Of a DNA stretch of 42,759 nucleotides, positions 11,516-21,985 are shown piece by piece; within the stretch, counting starts at the first letter, position 1, and the number at the start of each line of letters is the position of its first letter. The DNA comes from Reticulitermes lucifugus. Taxonomy: Eukaryota; Arthropoda; Insecta; Blattodea; Rhinotermitidae. The position numbers were made by a program, and so were the translations under genes. The stretch covers positions 14,895-57,653 of the forward strand of contig JAKCWW010002298.1 in NCBI GenBank assembly GCA_026260175.1, written 5' to 3'. The notes under the pieces were generated by a model. The model saw nothing but the letters and a program-made list of their open reading frames with translations. It had not been told where the DNA came from and did no database searches.

Positions 11516-12096
11516 NNNNNNNNNNNNNNNNNNNNNNNNNNNNNNNNNNNNNNNNNNNNNNNNNNNNNNNNNNNNNNNNNNNNNNNNNNNNNNNNNNNNN
11601 NNNNNNNNNNNNNNNNNNNNNNNNNNNNNNNNNNNNNNNNNNNNNNNNNNNNNNNNNNNNNNNNNNNNNNNNNNNNNNNNNNNNNNNNNNNNNNNNNNNN
11701 NNNNNNNNNNNNNNNNNNNNNNNNNNNNNNNNNNNNNNNNNNNNNNNNNNNNNNNNNNNNNNNNNNNNNNNNNNNNNNNNNNNNNNNNNNNNNNNNNNNN
11801 NNNNNNNNNNNNNNNNNNNNNNNNNNNNNNNNNNNNNNNNNNNNNNNNNNNNNNNNNNNNNNNNNNNNNNNNNNNNNNNNNNNNNNNNNNNNNNNNNNNN
11901 NNNNNNNNNNNNNNNNNNNNNNNNNNNNNNNNNNNNNNNNNNNNNNNNNNNNNNNNNNNNNNNNNNNNNNNNNNNNNNNNNNNNNNNNNNNNNNNNNNNN
12001 NNNNNNNNNNNNNNNNNNNNNNNNNNNNNNNNNNNNNNNNNNNNNNNNNNNNNNNNNNNNNNNNNNNNNNNNNNNNNNNNNNNNNNNNNNNNNNNN
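11516..12096. other. Assembly gap (581 N)
   Basis: Unknown bases. Since a 35-bp tandem array runs into its left edge, the gap probably contains more of that array, and the true length is uncertain. Open frames drawn across it are meaningless. Confidence 0.98.
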
Positions 12097-12218
12097 GGGA
12101 ATTTCTTGACTAGCTGACGACCTGTTAGCTTCTCAAGAAGGACTCTGCTCCATGGAGAGTTATCAGTTATAAACTGAAACTTTATATATGGTGAGGATTA
12201 ATTTTGGTTTTGAAAAGG

Positions 12219-12508
12219 GTGTGGGCTGGGATAGCATAGTCGGTATAGCGACTGGCTACGGACTGGATGGTCCGTGGATCGAATCCCGGTGGGGACGGGA
12301 TTTTCCGCACTCACCCAGACCGGTCCTGGGGCCCACCCAGCCTCCTATACAATGGGTACCGGGTCTCTCTCCCGGGGGTAAAGCGGCGGAGCGTGGCGTT
12401 GAATACCCACCCCCCATCTAGCGCCGAGGTTAAAGAAAGAGTAGAGCTATACCTGTACTTCCTGTCTGGGCCTTTGTGGACTATTTTAGGGTGAAATTGA
12501 CATTGACC
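12219..12508 (+). mobile_element. tRNA-derived SINE, family 2, full length
   Basis: An A-box TAGCATAGTCGG (12232-12243) and B-box GGATCGAATCC (12276-12286) are 32 bases apart, as in tRNA-derived SINEs. The body includes GGTCCTGGGGCCCACCCAGC and CGGGTCTCTCTCCCGG. The 3' end has the short tail ATTGACATTGAC. A 9-bp target duplication TTGAAAAGG flanks it (12210-12218 and 12509-12517). Its head differs from family 1. Termites are known to have SINE families of this kind, but I cannot assign a name. Confidence 0.88.
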
Positions 12509-13084
12509 TTGAAAAGGTTACATAATGTGTAATAACCAAGATCTGCAGTTCTTTTTTCTAACAGTCCTCAAGAATTACAGAGCAAACGTGGATTATCTGT
12601 ATCATTCTACTGTAAAATTAAGAAAAATCATGGAAACAAAGCACTCGTACAGGGGTTGCATCGCCAGTGAGAGGAACTAAATCCGTTCAACGCCTACTAT
12701 AAACACGTTAAATGTGGGTACCATCTGTCACGCGTCAAATGTCTAAATAATATTTGGCGACTTTTCATGTGCGTTGCAACACTCCAACATTAACAATTTT
12801 AGTTACTGCAGAATTTATGGTCTTCAAATAATTTATGTTGGCCATTGGAGTGTTGAACACACTGTTCGTCGGACCGTGGAATGATGTAACACTCAAGCTT
12901 GTCCAGTTGATTTGTGGATGTCACATTCTCCTCAGCGAAGCAAAAGGCCCGACCACGGGTCGCACCAGTCACTCGCGTTGGGACTCTTTCTGACGTGTTC
13001 CTGCCCAGCTTTTGTAATCTGCCACCAAACTAATTTCACTTACCTAGTTCTTTAGCATGCATCTGATATGGCATTACTTTCGTT

Positions 13085-13320
13085 CTACACAATGTACATG
13101 CTGGACGGTCGGGGTTGGAATCCAAGTAGAGACCTTGAAAATTTCATTCTTACCATGAGCGCTGTTACGTGAAACACAGCCTTATGTCGAATGTCTACCG
13201 GCAACTCTCTCTTTCTGAGGATAAGGCGACGGAGCGTGAAGCTGACAACTCACTTCCGTCTATTGCAAATGTCTAGAAATATCAGAGCTTCACTCTGTTC
13301 CCTGTACACGCATGTGACAT
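13085..13320 (+). mobile_element. Degraded SINE, family 2
   Basis: The segment GGACGGTCGGGGTTGGAATC, and later CCGGCAACTCTCTCTTTCTG with GGCGACGGAGCGTGAAGCTG, parallels the B-box and body of 12219-12508 (GGTACCGGGTCTCTCTCCCG, GGCGGAGCGTGGCGTTGAAT). Heavily mutated; ends not resolved. A further fragment (CGTGGCGTGAAGCTGACCAC) is at 15996-16060. Confidence 0.65.
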
Positions 13321-13952
13321 TTGTTTCTTTTCTTCATATCGATACAAACATCAGCATCGTATCTTAGGCGTGAATAACCTTGTATGTGCATCCTACCATC
13401 CTACTGAAACAAATTCCTGTTGGAAGATTAGACATAGCATGGCGTTTTGGGATACTGCTTAAACTCTGCTGATTTATGTAGGACTGTGATTCGATTCTTC
13501 TATACAGAAAATGGCGTCCGATGACGAAATCGAGATAAGTAGATGTCGTTGTGGCTGCCTCTTCTCGGAACGGATTAATGTTAGCAGCTACGGGGATAGA
13601 CGTTGAGTGTACTGGCAGAATGCATTCTCAGAAGTCAGTGTTGTCAGTAAATATCTGCTGTTACACCAAACGTTCCTGACTTACACCACATACATATATA
13701 CATTCCATGGATCCATAATTTTGTCACAAGACAAGAGGATGCAGAATTGAATGCAGTCCGTGTCGATAACGCGATCGATTCGTAAACAGCATTTCACAAT
13801 AATCAGCACTTCGGAAGATATGGGGCGAAAGCGTTTAGTGCCTTCTGTTACGTATCTTCCATTTGTTATATAATTATCACTTCCATAGAAATGTCACATC
13901 CCAGTATTTAAAATGAGCAAACTGTTCCGCAGTCGAATTTTTAATAATTACT

Positions 13953-14010
13953 GTACAGGGTTGTTACAGAACAGTTGAACACTTTCAAGAATTAATTATG
14001 AGTAAACTAA
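13953..14010 (+). repeat. Dispersed repeat fragment shared with 29553-29620
   Basis: ACAGGGTTGTTACAGAACAG and TTGAACACTTTCAAGAATTA match AGGGCTGTTACAAAGAATTG and AACACTTTCAATGATTTATT in the later intron. The family is unknown and no ends are visible. Confidence 0.5.
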
Positions 14011-14165
14011 CAGAAAGAGAAGCCAACGTTACATTTTTTGTAAAATTAACTACAAATTTGTATGTTGCGAAGAGCAATTTTTTTAGCTACTCTTTACAAA
14101 AATGTGGAGTTACTTCCTGTACTTCCTTTATTTTACTCAAAATAAATGTTTGGAATTTTTCACCT

Positions 14166-14248
14166 CTTGTGTATTAACGCTGTATTTTTCAGTTCTTGTG
14201 CAGTAACGCTGTATTTTTCAGTTGCTGTATAGTAACTGTATTTTACAG
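14166..14248 (+). repeat. Three-copy 29-bp tandem repeat
   Basis: Units start at 14166, 14195 and 14224, each with the core GTAACGCTGTATTTTTCAGT; the third copy is diverged. A minor tandem duplication. Confidence 0.85.
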
Positions 14249-16172
14249 CGACGCAGATCTATTTTAAAAGTCACAATTCTGTTATTCGTAACCTGTATAT
14301 TACTCTGTGAATCAGTTTTTCTTTGCTCAGAAGGGAATTTGTTTTCATGTATCTTATACTTATTTCTGATTGGTATCTTATTCTTTAAGTTAGTATTCTA
14401 CGTAAAAAATACATATTTTTCCGAAGTCGCTATAATTTATGATGTGTGTGTTCGTCTATTACTTGCAGTCAGTAAGTGCAGAACGTGTTTTAATTTTCAT
14501 CTGTTCTTGTCCTCGTTAACACGCACACTGCATGCCAGATGTGTAATGCGTATTGTTAATGGAGTCCGTTGCTTAGTAACGCCAATAATACAACTACAAG
14601 TCAATAAGGTCTAATATCGCATGCAAGATCCATTTACATTATGTGAGGGGGATAATAAACCATGTCGCTCACTCCGGCACTCATTTCATAGAAAACGAGA
14701 TTCTTATCTTGTAGAATTAAAAAACAAAACTGGGAGTTTTGGTCCCTTCAACATGCGATCCATATGTTGAGTAACACGCAAACCCGTAAGTGAACCAACC
14801 GTATAAAAAGGTAGTGTGCCGTTTCAGAATGAACAGACTTGCCTATGATAATAATTATGTAACCAACTTATATTATAAATTCTCCGCGGTTCAACAAAAG
14901 GGGATGAAATGGCTTTTTGTTTCTAGTTTGAATGATTTGATAGTATGTTGTTTTTTTTTTTTAATTTTTATATGATATGTGTGCTGCAGGTAAAACTTTT
15001 TAATTAGTGTTTGATTCGAGTTTTTAAAAGTTGTGGTTATAACGGTGATATACATGGTGCCAGCAGACAATTGTTAAGGCAATTCGTGAGAACAGCAGGT
15101 ACAACTCGCCTCCGCCTGAACTTGCCGCTGTCCCGTTCCATCCACGTGTTTTATGGGTTGTATACCCAGCAGTGATTCCTTTCGCACGAACTGTTGGCTG
15201 TCTAGGGAAACAAATTTGATGTTTGATGGTATGGTATCATAGGGCAATGTTTACAGATTTCATTCTGAAGTTTACTTTTAATTCGTGATTAACTGTGTAC
15301 ATTCAAATACATTGTACCATCGCTCACTTGGACACCATCTGGTTACAAACTGGAATTTTGCAGCGTTTTTAACCTACTTTTCTGTCTTAAACTGAAATCG
15401 AAATGCAGGCTTGTGAGGTCATCGTGCTGCCTCGTTGTATTCCCAGTTTAAGCTTTTGAACCAGTTGACCGATTTTCACGAAATTTTGTATAAACTGCAT
15501 GCCAATTCAAAGACGCCGTAATTTAAAACATTTTAATTTTTATACAATCAGTAATAGCAATAACAAAATTATGTAGTGCGAACTTCTGAAGTGGGCGCGA
15601 CCCTATCGCAATATATTTTAAAGCCTTGAAAGTACGTAGAGTAATATGTATTAGAGAAAGATGTTACTCTGTTTAAGGTAGGTTGTTTGTAGGGGGTAAA
15701 ACGACATTGCAGCGAAGAGAAATTTTATCTGGCTTTCAGTTTTACAGCACTAACTAAAGAATCATTTGAGCTAGAAATCTGAAATTTTGTATGAAACATA
15801 AAAATTGTGTTTGAAATGCCGTTCATTAGCCAAAAACGTAGAAAGGCGAAATGTTGACGGTATACATGATAACTTTAATGTCATAATAATAACAATAATA
15901 ATAGTAATAATACTGATAACAGTATATATAACGTATCAGAAAATGTAAACAAAAATAGTAATAGTACTTGGGGATTTTTTGGGGGGTTAAACCGGTCGTG
16001 GCGTGAAGCTGACCACTCACTACATCTACATGGTCAAGCAATACTTCCACGGTCAAATTTACCTTTACTTTATCCTTGGTTTAATGTGATTTGCCTAAAA
16101 GACACGTTAGTGAAACAGACAAGTAATTTTTATTTTACATAAATAAGTAATTATATTACAATTTATAACAAC
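14249..16172. other. Intronic stretch with no recognised gene
   Basis: AT-rich sequence with an AAT-rich microsatellite (15880-15915) and a SINE family 2 fragment at 15996-16060. Phrases such as TTGACCGATTTTCACGAAAT (15467-15486) resemble old retroelement ends but nothing can be delimited. Confidence 0.4.
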
Positions 16173-16289
16173 GTGTCGTTTATTTATTTAATATTATACA
16201 TATTCCGTGCAGTTATCTTTCATATACAAGTTTATTTATACCAACTACTGCACACCAACTCTATATACTCATTCTATATGCTCCTATAT

Positions 16290-16319
16290 GTTTCGGCTGA
16301 CATACTCAGCCCTCATCAG
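16290..16319 (-). ncRNA. Hammerhead-ribozyme-like core (minus strand)
   Basis: Read on the minus strand: CTGATGA (16319-16313), stem II arm GGCTGA after one extra G, loop GTATG, arm TCAGCC, then GAAAC (16294-16290). The two conserved boxes are perfect. There is one extra base between CTGATGA and the stem, and no clear stem III with a UH cleavage site, so activity is not shown. Confidence 0.65.
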
Positions 16320-16641
16320 GGGGTCATCCTCTGTAGACTGTCAAATGTAGATATATTACAGCCGTAGTTACTAATGTTATAGTTCAAAATATAAAATACA
16401 ATAAAATCCAGTATGATGTTACATAAAATATTATGTATAAAACCTGTATATAAATGTATGTTTCCAAACACCTATCTCGTAACCACTTGCAACTTTATGG
16501 GATGGAGACACCTGGCTGTGGTATCCGAAGTTATTCACTACGTGATGTCTCTGTACTGTACAGTAACCACGGCTGTAATTATGTACATCTTACCAATCAG
16601 TGACAAGCTGCACGCTGCGTAAGTCTACAGAGGATGACTCC

Positions 16642-16671
16642 CTGATGATGGCTGAAAAAGTCAGCCGAAAC
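16642..16671 (+). ncRNA. Hammerhead-ribozyme-like core (plus strand)
   Basis: CTGATGA (16642-16648), one extra T, stem II GGCTGA/TCAGCC around AAAAG, then GAAAC (16667-16671). It is the partner of 16290-16319 in the opposite arm. The loop differs between copies (AAAAG versus GTATG) while the stem is kept. Confidence 0.65.
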
Positions 16672-16751
16672 ATATAGGAGCATATAGAATGAGTATATAG
16701 AATTGGTGTGCAGTAGTTGGTGTAAATAAACTTGTATATGTGTCGTTTATT

Positions 16752-18414
16752 GTTGTCAGACGAACGCCTCCTGTGCCTGCGTTGCGTGTTCAGCTCGAAC
16801 GGTAATGCAGAGAATTCTCATACACAAAGTTTTTCTTGTATACTTATCTTCATAGACAACGTCTTTGCTGTATACTTACTCCAAGAACGTGAGAAAAGTT
16901 TCGGATGCAGTAATTAGTGCCTGAAAGTGTAAGTTAAGTCTAGAGTAGTTTTCCAGGAAAAGCTGTATTGTGTTTTCTGTTTTCAAAACGTTATTTAAAT
17001 AATGATACTATGTAATCGTAAGTGTGATAATTTTAGTTTTTTAAATACCTTTAACACTTCCTTGAAACTCTATTTTAAATATTTATTTCAAATTCTTTGA
17101 TTGTTAGTGTATGTTACTAATCTTCACACTTTTTAATAATATACAGGCCTAATAAATATTCAGTACTGGCGTTACCGACTTACCTTGATATATATACTTC
17201 TGAAAGAAATACATTTTTAAGAGACATGTCACAAAAACAGTACTTTACATATAAATGCTTCTTTTGCATGACACCGTATTTGCTGTGTGATTGAATTAGT
17301 CATTGCAACAGAATGTAAGGAGACAGTAAATGGAATACATACTTTCATTTACTGTGTGTTCTTCCCTAGTCGTAACAGGAGATGAAGTGTGGATACACTG
17401 AAGCGTAATTATATGATTAATTTGGTTATATGTGTGTACATCATTTTTGTGATATTAAAGATCGTCAAATAGACGTGCCAATAGCATAAGTTAGTACTTA
17501 GTTCCTTAGTTGTTGTGTGTCTGATGGAAATGAAAACTTACAGAAAAGTAACAGCAAATTAATATTACGTTGCGGTACTAAAAAATGGTACTAGTACACC
17601 GTCAAACAGACCTCTTTATTTGCAAGTAAGTCTTACATTATCTCCAGCAACTGTTTCGATTTTTTGCTAAAATGTAGAAGTGTAAATTTCAAAGTTTGTA
17701 TACAGTGCAATATGTCGTGTCAATAGGGGATTAAGATCTCATTCCTCACACAAATATTTTTTGATATCTTGGTCTTGGTCCTAATTAGTTCCACATAGAA
17801 TTATGTTTAAAATGTAAGTTAAAATGGTATATTTATTGTAATATATTACCTTATTATTTTCTTTGATATAGTGTGTAGGAATATTCGACTGATCTTCTAA
17901 GTCAGTAAAACTTTTGTGTATTGATGTTCCTTAACTTTTATTCCGATTATGTATTATGGAATCGATTCCATGTATTCTAGTATTATATGTTAATAGTCTT
18001 TAATAGAATATTTTCTAGTGACACCTTCAGTGGGATTCTTGTTTTGATTACGTCGTCTCTATATCCACAGACTCTCAGTATCTTCCCAACACTGATATTT
18101 TTTTTACTTCACATAATTTGGAACTTCCAGAGTAACAACAGATAAAAACGTTACGTTAGTATAATTTGTAACGTACGAAACAGTAACAACAACAGAAAAA
18201 TTGTGATGTTTACGCAATTTGTAACTTTGAGAGGCACGGCAAGCATAGGTTCCACCAACGCGTTGTTTAGTGGGAACTTATCTAAAGCCATGTCTTAGTT
18301 ATAGCTGACTTACTGCAATGACTGATTCAATTATTTCGAGTAGACGATATTCTCTGCCGGAAGAAGTAGGACGTGAAGCCTATCTTGGCTGTAACATTGT
18401 AGTGATGTTTGTAG
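16752..18414. other. Intronic stretch before the first exon, no recognised feature
   Basis: Very AT-rich, without recognisable repeats or frames apart from the 18318-18414 frame continuous with the exon. Confidence 0.4.
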
Positions 18415-18569
18415 GAAAAGACACGGGTATCCCAGCGTTCGCCCGAGGCGACACGGACAACATGACAGAGGAGAGGATAGCGCACATCCTGAGCGAGGCG
18501 AGTCAGATGATGAAGACACAGGTGGAGGACAGCCACAGCAATGACAGCAAGTCTCCAAACCAAGGACAG
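18415..18569 (+). CDS. ct: cut homeobox protein, internal exon (linker just after CUT repeat 1)
   Basis: This is the first ct exon in the window: 2 bases finishing a split codon, then 51 codons. The peptide includes GIPAFARGD, the conserved TEERIAHILSEASQMMK and EDSHSNDSKSP. Drosophila Cut has a closely similar segment directly after CUT repeat 1 (DRIAHILSEAS and DSHSNEDSKSP). The acceptor is TTTGTAG at 18411-18414 and the donor is CAG|GTGAGA at 18569/18570. The split codon needs one base from the previous exon; an A would give Arg, in keeping with the basic residues that end CUT1 in Drosophila. The open frame continues upstream to 18318, but those residues (SIISSRRYSLPEE and on) resemble nothing in Cut and are probably intron. 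The role of the acidic/serine-rich segment is unknown. The weak acceptor makes the exact start the least certain part. Confidence 0.88.
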
Positions 18570-18621
18570 GTGAGATATACCACCCACACAGTGATCAGAC
18601 ACCTGCACACACCTGGCAGGT

Positions 18622-19112
18622 AGATATGAAGACAAGAATAGATTCTGGAAACGTGCTTTATTAGGTTAAAAACATGTTTTACAACACGTCTGCTTTCAAA
18701 GACTTTGAAAATCAGAATGGAGAGAAAATTATATTACCATTTGTTTCATAGTGTCTGGGTACGCAGCATGGTTGTCTAACTCTAAGGCAGAAAGATATGT
18801 TACGAGTGATAATAGTCACATGCCTAGTATGGTAGATATTAAGACAAGTATAAATTCTGGAAACGTTTTTTAGAGAATACATCTCGTGGTGTTTCATAAA
18901 TTAAATATTACAAGGAATTTTAAGTCTGTTGATTAAAATTGTCTTTATTATCTGGAAATGTTCGTTTTTAAGTTCAAAACATATTTTATAACACGCCTAC
19001 TTGCAGACACTTTGAAAATCAGGATATACAGAAAACTGTTTTTCCAGTCGTTTTATAGGGTATGGGTACGCAACATGGTCTCCTACTTTGAAGGAAAAAC
19101 ACAAATTACGAG
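18622..19112 (+). repeat. Local direct duplication just after the first exon
   Basis: Two similar units, roughly 18622-18810 and 18833-19112, share TAGATAT.AAGACAAG.ATA, TTCTGGAAACGT, ACTTTGAAAATCAG, GGGTACGCA.CATGGT and TTACGAGTG in the same order. They have diverged moderately and the second has an insertion near 18890-18950. Origin unknown: old tandem duplication or two insertions of one element. Confidence 0.65.
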
Positions 19113-19458
19113 TGTTTCTTAGCGAATGTTCAGCACAATATCTGAATTAAGAATAATGAAGTGATAAGTTGCATAACGACGAACGAAAACTGTTGATAAC
19201 AAGTCAGCCACTATTATTATTGGGATAGTGAAATCAGTGCGGTTACGATAGGCTGACTTTGTGGTTATGATGTGGGGGGGGGAGACTTGGACTGCGTGCA
19301 TCATTGTTGTGAGAATCCCTTTTTTGAAAAAAGGTCATACGCAGTAATTTGTGTGTTCAAGCAAGCACTGAAGATGGTGAATGGTGAATGGAAGGGCTTC
19401 AGAACGCGTTTGCTTATACCAATAAAAGTAACGTTAGTTGAGTTCAGTGCTTTTTTTT

Positions 19459-19485
19459 GTGCCGGTACGTACTGCGTACCGGCAC
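19459..19485. repeat. Short perfect palindrome
   Basis: Arms GTGCCGGTACG and its complement (11 bp) around TACTG, preceded by a T run. A related GAGTGCCGGCACTTTG lies at 19944-19959. Possible transposon terminus, not classified. Confidence 0.6.
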
Positions 19486-19575
19486 CTTTTGTTGACGGTG
19501 ACACTTTGCATGACTATTATAAATTTACAATTCGGGAGAAATAGAACGTGTTTGGTGCTTTTATTCCAACAGTTT

Positions 19576-19850
19576 TTTTTCTGGATGAAGGGCCCTCGCA
19601 CCACAGCCTTAAGGTTTTTTGTGCAACCCCAATGATGATGAAGATGAGCAGTTTTTTTTACCAAGTTTTTACAATTAATGGAGCACCAGTGGAATGAAAT
19701 TGACAGGGGGAAACCGACAACTCGGAGAAAAACCTGTCCCAGTGCCACTTTGTCCACCACAAACCCCACATGGACTGACTCGGGATCGAACCCGGGCCTC
19801 CGCTGTGGAAGGCCGGCGACTAACCGCCTGAGCCATGGCACGGCCTTCCG
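19576..19850 (-). mobile_element. tRNA-derived SINE, family 1, copy 2
   Basis: On the minus strand, CATGGCTCAGGCGGTTAGTC (A-box) is followed by GGGTTCGATCCCGAG (B-box), then the GTGGCACTGGGACAGG body and a distal part with CCTTAAGGCTGTGGTGCGAG shared with copy 1. ACAGTTT occurs at both flanks (19569-19575, 19851-19857), consistent with a target duplication. Confidence 0.85.
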
Positions 19851-19859
19851 ACAGTTTCA

Positions 19860-21012
19860 CAATATGAAACAGTAATACCAAATGGTGTTTTTATTGTTTT
19901 AATACGAAAACCAGGGGCATTTTGAACCTGTTGTCCAGGAATGGAGTGCCGGCACTTTGTTTTTACAGAAGGATCACTGGTTGTGTGTACGAAGGCTGTT
20001 GGTAATGATAAGTTGATTAATACAGCCTCAAAGTACGAAAGGAATTAATTCGTTCCAAGACCGATAAAGAGATACGAGATTGACATTAAACTGAATCTTG
20101 TGGAAGTATGTTATGGCAATGGGCGGTGGATGAAATGATCCAGGATCATATCAGGTGGCGTGCTTTTACTGTTAGCAAATTGTGCCAAAACTGACATCCC
20201 ATGACATGTTACACTCCTATTTATGACTTGGCTACAGACGCCGATACTTTTGCGGGTTCTTGTATCTTGTTGGTCTTTGTATTCGTTTATTGCGAGTCCA
20301 TTATAGGAGGCAGACTTTACCATTACAAAGTGAATCACATCACAAATATTATGCCCTCATATGTCACTGAACATTCCTCACCAGACAGCATGTTCTGTAG
20401 GCGCCAATAATTTTTAATATTATGTTTCTTTTGGTCAATATCTTCTCGGACTTCAATGATCCTACTCCTGTGATGAATACTGCATACATTTTAAGGATTT
20501 ATATTAAAATTACACTTCAAAGTTGGAGCGTGAGGGTGTGGATTGGATTTATCTGGCTCAGAGTAAGTACCGGTGCTGTGATCTTGTGAACACGCTAAGG
20601 AACATTCCATTTTTTATAAAAGACGGGAAATGTTTTGAATAGGTGGGCGACTGTTGGCTTCTGATAAGCTTCGGTCTCTTATTCCTGAAACTGGTTACCT
20701 TCTGGTTAAATTAACTGTTGTAAGCAGCCAGCCCTTGTATAACTAATTTATGTGTACGTATCATTCTGATCCACAACTAATATTGATTATGGAGTGGTTT
20801 TAATACGTTATGCTTATGCATATGGGGCTCATATTTTATAGTACATAACAGAGAAAACATTTGCAATCCTTCTTCCTACAAAGGCATATTCTTTCATGAA
20901 ATCTAGAGTAGCAATTTGAACATAGATTTTGAATAACAGACATTACGAGCTGGGCCAGGTATTGTCCTTCTCACTTTTAGTTTGAGTGCAGTCAATTTAT
21001 ATCCGTCTTTAT
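19860..21012. other. Intronic stretch with no recognised gene
   Basis: No exon-like or repeat-like feature apart from GAGTGCCGGCACTTTG at 19944-19959. Confidence 0.4.
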
Positions 21013-21058
21013 TCTCCTTCTTCTTCTTCTTCTTTCTCTTCTTCTTATTCTTCTTTTT
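21013..21058 (+). repeat. (CTT)n microsatellite
   Basis: Imperfect CTT units with a TCTCTT interruption. The antisense reading gives the lysine-rich nonsense frame in this place. Confidence 0.9.
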
Positions 21059-21639
21059 CGTCTTGGCTTTTTCACTTATGAACGTAGGAAGCAGGGAAAC
21101 CTCTGAACAGAGTCGGTGGGAAGTGAAATGATGGTTAGATTTTTTCGTATTTTGCATCATGCGTGTCAAAGCAAATATGTAGTTGATTTACTTAAGAATA
21201 TATTTAGTTTCTTAGTCGCCTTTTTCTTGTGACACGTGTTTCTTTAGGTCATTGCTATGAACGAAAAACTATTGATTATGAATGAAAGTGTATTTTCCTG
21301 AAGGGAGAGGTGAAAATACATTAAAAAATTCTTCGAAATCCCGTACGGTAAGAAACCGCGTGGAAGCACATGGCTTAGACGTCAGTGTAATATCGAGACG
21401 AATCGTACATAATTATTAGAGTGTGGGTATGTGAAATGGAGTCCACTACTTCAGGATAGGTTCTGGTTGCAGGCCCCTCTGCACTGCCGGGTTTCATGAA
21501 GGGTGGGGAAGTTCTTGGAACAACTGAGCTTCTTCAAGGGCTCCCCTGCATGTAGTCTTCAGAATTGCTTCATCTGCCATATTTTGATAGCTATTTAGTG
21601 TAATTGTACACAACTGTACCACAGATATTTTTGTTACAG

Positions 21640-21809
21640 TGCCCGTCTCCACTCGGTAGGGATGGTTCTCAGAACCGCCGACTGAAGAAGTATGAAAATG
21701 ATGACATTCCTCAGGAGAAGGTAGTACGAATCTACCAAGAAGAGCTTGCCAAATTGATGGGCCGCCGCATGGACGATTCTATGAGGGGGCCTCGTGAACA
21801 CTTCCCAAG
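21640..21809 (+). CDS. ct: cut homeobox protein, internal linker exon with first YxxELAKL motif
   Basis: The exon encodes 56 codons plus two bases. The acceptor is TTTTTGTTACAG ending at 21639 and the donor AAG|GTAAGC at 21809/21810. The incoming phase 0 matches the end of the previous exon. The peptide begins CPSPLGRDGSQNRRLKKYEN and carries an amphipathic stretch, QEKVVRIYQEELAKLMGRR. Drosophila has a comparable short stretch with the core RLYQEL between CUT1 and CUT2, which supports this as genuine coding sequence rather than a chance frame. The stretch is lysine/arginine- and glutamate-rich with a heptad-like pattern, so a short helix is likely. No enzymatic domain is seen. The function is not established; a protein-contact motif in the CUT1-CUT2 linker is my inference. 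Confidence 0.88.
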
Positions 21810-21985
21810 GTAAGCCCCACCCAGCTGTTAGTCACATAGATTCATTACTTCTTTAATCGATGTCATAACAGCAACTTCAAATGTCCACAATTCTGCATTT
21901 ATTCCTTGTTTTGCCGTGATTGCTTGGTACTGAGAACAGCACCCTACGTTTGCTGATGCAGTTTGCTCTTCCCTCATTTCTTTAG

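Larger units (their letters stand above)
16185..16739. mobile_element. Foldback retroelement with two inverted hammerhead-like cores (Penelope-like?)
   Basis: A 12-bp direct repeat GTGTCGTTTATT (16173-16184 and 16740-16751) brackets about 555 bp. Inside, 119-bp inverted arms lie at 16221-16339 and 16622-16740 (the last base overlaps the repeat); weaker complementarity continues inward (ATTACAGCCGTAGTTACT / AGTAACCACGGCTGTAAT). Each arm holds a CTGATGA / 6-bp stem / GAAAC core, in opposite directions. Penelope-like elements are known to have inverted or tandem terminal repeats, 10-15 bp target duplications and hammerhead motifs, so this fits a short non-autonomous or truncated member. No reverse transcriptase is present. 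Confidence 0.75.
1..18414 (+). other. ct: Downstream part of a long ct intron (at least 18.4 kb)
   Basis: No frame in this block resembles Cut or any other protein I recognise, and the missing CUT repeat 1 is not here in readable sequence. Since the first exon seen begins inside a codon, a coding exon must precede it. The block is therefore intron, assuming no small unrecognised exon. A very long intron with regulatory DNA is usual for cut. Dispersed repeats are listed separately. Confidence 0.7.

Noticed and set aside
11469..12113. Long open frames across the N gap
   Set aside because: They consist almost wholly of unknown residues and reflect only the absence of readable stops.
12777..12855. 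11-bp inverted repeat CAACACTCCAA
   Set aside because: Short, 57-base loop, complementarity falls off quickly; not enough to call an element.
14222..14614. 130-residue frame with hydrophobic stretches
   Set aside because: It starts at a non-ATG codon, is AT-rich, phenylalanine/leucine-rich by base composition, and resembles no family I know.
1..18414. CUT repeat 1 exon
   Set aside because: No frame shows the FAHYVLGLSQG / LGLSQG type signature anywhere in readable sequence before 18415.
19434..19841. 135-residue minus-strand frame
   Set aside because: It is explained by SINE family 1 copy 2; a similar frame occurs at the 6.2 kb copy.
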